Shown here: positions 62,798 through 64,000 of the stretch, one piece after another
How positions within the stretch are numbered: the first letter of the stretch is position 1
Layout of the letters: each line of letters begins with the position of its first letter
Assembly: GCF_034541975.1 (NCBI RefSeq)
Contig: NZ_JAVYJM010000001.1
DNA: 64,000 nucleotides
Strand: one strand, 5' to 3'
Source: Dermacoccus abyssi
Lineage (GTDB): Bacteria; Actinomycetota; Actinomycetes; Actinomycetales; Dermatophilaceae
The notes under the pieces: model-generated
Database searches by the model: none
What the model saw: the letters and a program-made list of their open reading frames with translations, nothing else
What the model was told of the DNA's origin: nothing
Translations under genes and position numbers: made by a program

Positions 62798-63736
62798 ATG
62801 CGCGTTGTGTTCGCCGGCACTCCCGAGGCCGCGGTTCCCTCGCTGAGCGCACTGCTCGACTCGGCCCACGACGTCGTGGGTGTCATCACCCGCCCCGACG
62901 CCCGCTCTGGGCGCGGTCGCAAGACGTCCGCTTCGCCGGTGCGTCGCGTCGCCGAGGACGCCGGCGTCGAGGTACTCACGCCGACCAAGCCGTCCGACCC
63001 CGAGTTCGTCGCACGTCTGCGCGAACTGGCACCCGATGCCTGCCCCGTCGTCGCCTATGGCGCGCTCATCCCACGTGACGTCCTCGACGTGCCTCGTCTG
63101 GGCTGGATCAATCTGCACTTCTCGCTCCTGCCCGCGTGGCGTGGCGCTGCGCCCGTGCAGCACGCCCTCATGGCCGGCGACGATGTCACGGGTGCCTCGA
63201 CCTTCCTCCTCGAGGAGGGCCTCGACACCGGGCCAGTCTTCGGCACGATGACAGAGGCCGTCCGCGCCACGGACACGGCCGGCGACCTGCTGGGACGCCT
63301 CGCCGAGGGCGGAGCGTCGTTGCTCGTCAAGACCCTCGATGCCCTTGAAGCGGGAGAGGTCACGCCAGTCGCCCAGTCGGCCGACGGTGTCTCCCTCGCG
63401 CCGAAGATCCTTGTCGAGGACGTGCAGATCGACTGGAAGTCGCCCGCCTTCGCTGTCGACCGCCGCATTCGCGGCGCGTCCCCGGCGCCAGGGGCGTGGA
63501 CGACGTTCCGTGGTGAGCGCCTCAAGGTGCTGCGCAGCACCCTCGCGGTGACCGATGAGGCGAACCCGCCCCTGGCGGCCGGTGCGCTGCGCGCGACGAA
63601 GAAGCAAGTTTTCGTGGGCGCCGTCGGAGGCACCCTGGAATTGCTCGAGGTGCAGCCTCAGGGCAAGAAGAGCATGGTCGCGGCCGATTGGGCACGCGGC
63701 GTACGAATCGACGAAGGAGAACGCCTCGGTGGCTGA
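62798..63736 (+). CDS. fmt: Methionyl-tRNA formyltransferase
   Basis: The 312-aa enzyme formylates initiator Met-tRNA. RVVFAGTPEAAVPSL, HFSLLPAWRGAAPVQHALMAGD and the Asp in GASTFLLEEGLDTGPV mark the catalytic domain, followed by the C-terminal OB fold. ATG 62798 has GAAGGGA about 10 nt upstream. Its end overlaps rsmB by 8 bp. Confidence 0.95.
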   Translation: MRVVFAGTPEAAVPSLSALLDSAHDVVGVITRPDARSGRGRKTSASPVRRVAEDAGVEVLTPTKPSDPEFVARLRELAPDACPVVAYGALIPRDVLDVPRLGWINLHFSLLPAWRGAAPVQHALMAGDDVTGASTFLLEEGLDTGPVFGTMTEAVRATDTAGDLLGRLAEGGASLLVKTLDALEAGEVTPVAQSADGVSLAPKILVEDVQIDWKSPAFAVDRRIRGASPAPGAWTTFRGERLKVLRSTLAVTDEANPPLAAGALRATKKQVFVGAVGGTLELLEVQPQGKKSMVAADWARGVRIDEGERLGG

Positions 63737-64000
63737 CGCGCGCGAAGGATCGGGTGGCTACGGCCGCGACTCGAACCCCCGACGGGACGACCGCGGTGAC
63801 GGTCGCGGCTCTGGAGGTGGCCACGACGCCTCGCGTCGTGACGCCAAGGGCCGAGAGCGATCGGATGCCCGGCTGCGCAGTGCGGGCCACCGCAGCGCGG
63901 CCGCCCCGTCCGAGCGACGCCGCAGCGGCGACCCGGCGCGTACCGCGGCTCTTGCCGTTCTGCGCGCGGTCGACGACGGCGCGTACGCCAACCTTGAGAT
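63729..64000 (+). CDS. rsmB: 16S rRNA (cytosine-C5) methyltransferase RsmB/Sun, 5' part only
   Basis: The frame opens at GTG 63729, inside the end of fmt, and runs off the window after 90 codons. The first 65 residues or so are Arg/Gly/Asp-rich (GSGGYGRDSNPRRDDRGDG ...) and disordered. Then DPARTAALAVLRAVDDGAYANLE begins the NusB-like domain that starts RsmB. The fmt-rsmB order is standard. Catalytic motifs lie outside the window. Confidence 0.85.
   Translation, partial: MADAREGSGGYGRDSNPRRDDRGDGRGSGGGHDASRRDAKGRERSDARLRSAGHRSAAAPSERRRSGDPARTAALAVLRAVDDGAYANLE

Noticed and set aside
63522..63991. Minus-strand ORFs at the right edge
   Set aside because: They are shadows of fmt and of the Arg-rich start of rsmB.

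Overview
The window is 64 kb of very GC-rich, tightly packed bacterial DNA. It comes from an actinomycete, most likely a member of Micrococcales; a Dermacoccus/Kytococcus-like relative is my guess from gene order and protein flavour, not a proven assignment. The tlyA-nadK-recN-pyrG block, the alaS-ruvX-mltG-aroECKB-efp-nusB block, and the pyrR-pyrBC-carAB-pyrF-gmk-rpoZ-coaBC-metK-priA-fmt block are classic actinobacterial neighbourhoods. Initiation signals also fit: many GTG/TTG starts, ATGA/GTGA stop-start overlaps, and repeated TANNNT -10 boxes 6-8 nt before the start codon (leaderless genes).

Layout. 0-9.4 kb: an arginine/glycine-rich TPR protein, a HAD phosphatase, a 73-aa protein, TlyA, NAD kinase, RecN, CTP synthase and a Nudix hydrolase. 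9.4-15.7 kb: a complete Mrp (MnhA/B-C-D-E-F-G) Na+/H+ antiporter operon with MnhA and MnhB fused. 15.7-23.6 kb: asparaginase, a SEC-C protein, a GNAT protein, aspS behind a convincing T-box leader, a HAD hydrolase, an MMPL exporter and a PH-domain membrane protein. 23.6-26.4 kb: rarA, whose last codon and stop were displaced by an IS256-family element with a 9-bp target duplication. 26.5-33.0 kb: a five-gene oligopeptide ABC transporter operon. 33.2-42.8 kb: DUF948, alaS, ruvX, mltG, aroE, aroC, aroK, aroB and a methyltransferase. 42.8-45.7 kb: a GltB-like FMN protein (minus strand), then efp and nusB. 45.8-56.1 kb: the de novo pyrimidine operon pyrR-pyrB-pyrC-carA-carB-pyrK-pyrD-pyrF with a PyrR-binding hairpin over the pyrR ribosome-binding site. 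56.1-64 kb: gmk, rpoZ, coaBC, metK, priA, a HAD hydrolase, fmt and the start of rsmB.

How the genes work together. The pyrimidine operon makes UMP and pyrG then makes CTP. The aro genes supply chorismate. The alaS, aspS, efp and fmt genes serve translation. The Mrp operon handles sodium and pH. The points most worth a second look are: the Asp-type T-box in front of aspS; a PyrD-like protein that lacks the usual catalytic Cys/Ser, next to a pyrK that seems to start with CTG; a putative leaderless 30-codon leader ORF before efp; the exact footprint of the IS insertion in rarA; and the absence of mihF, bldD and rpsD from their customary slots.
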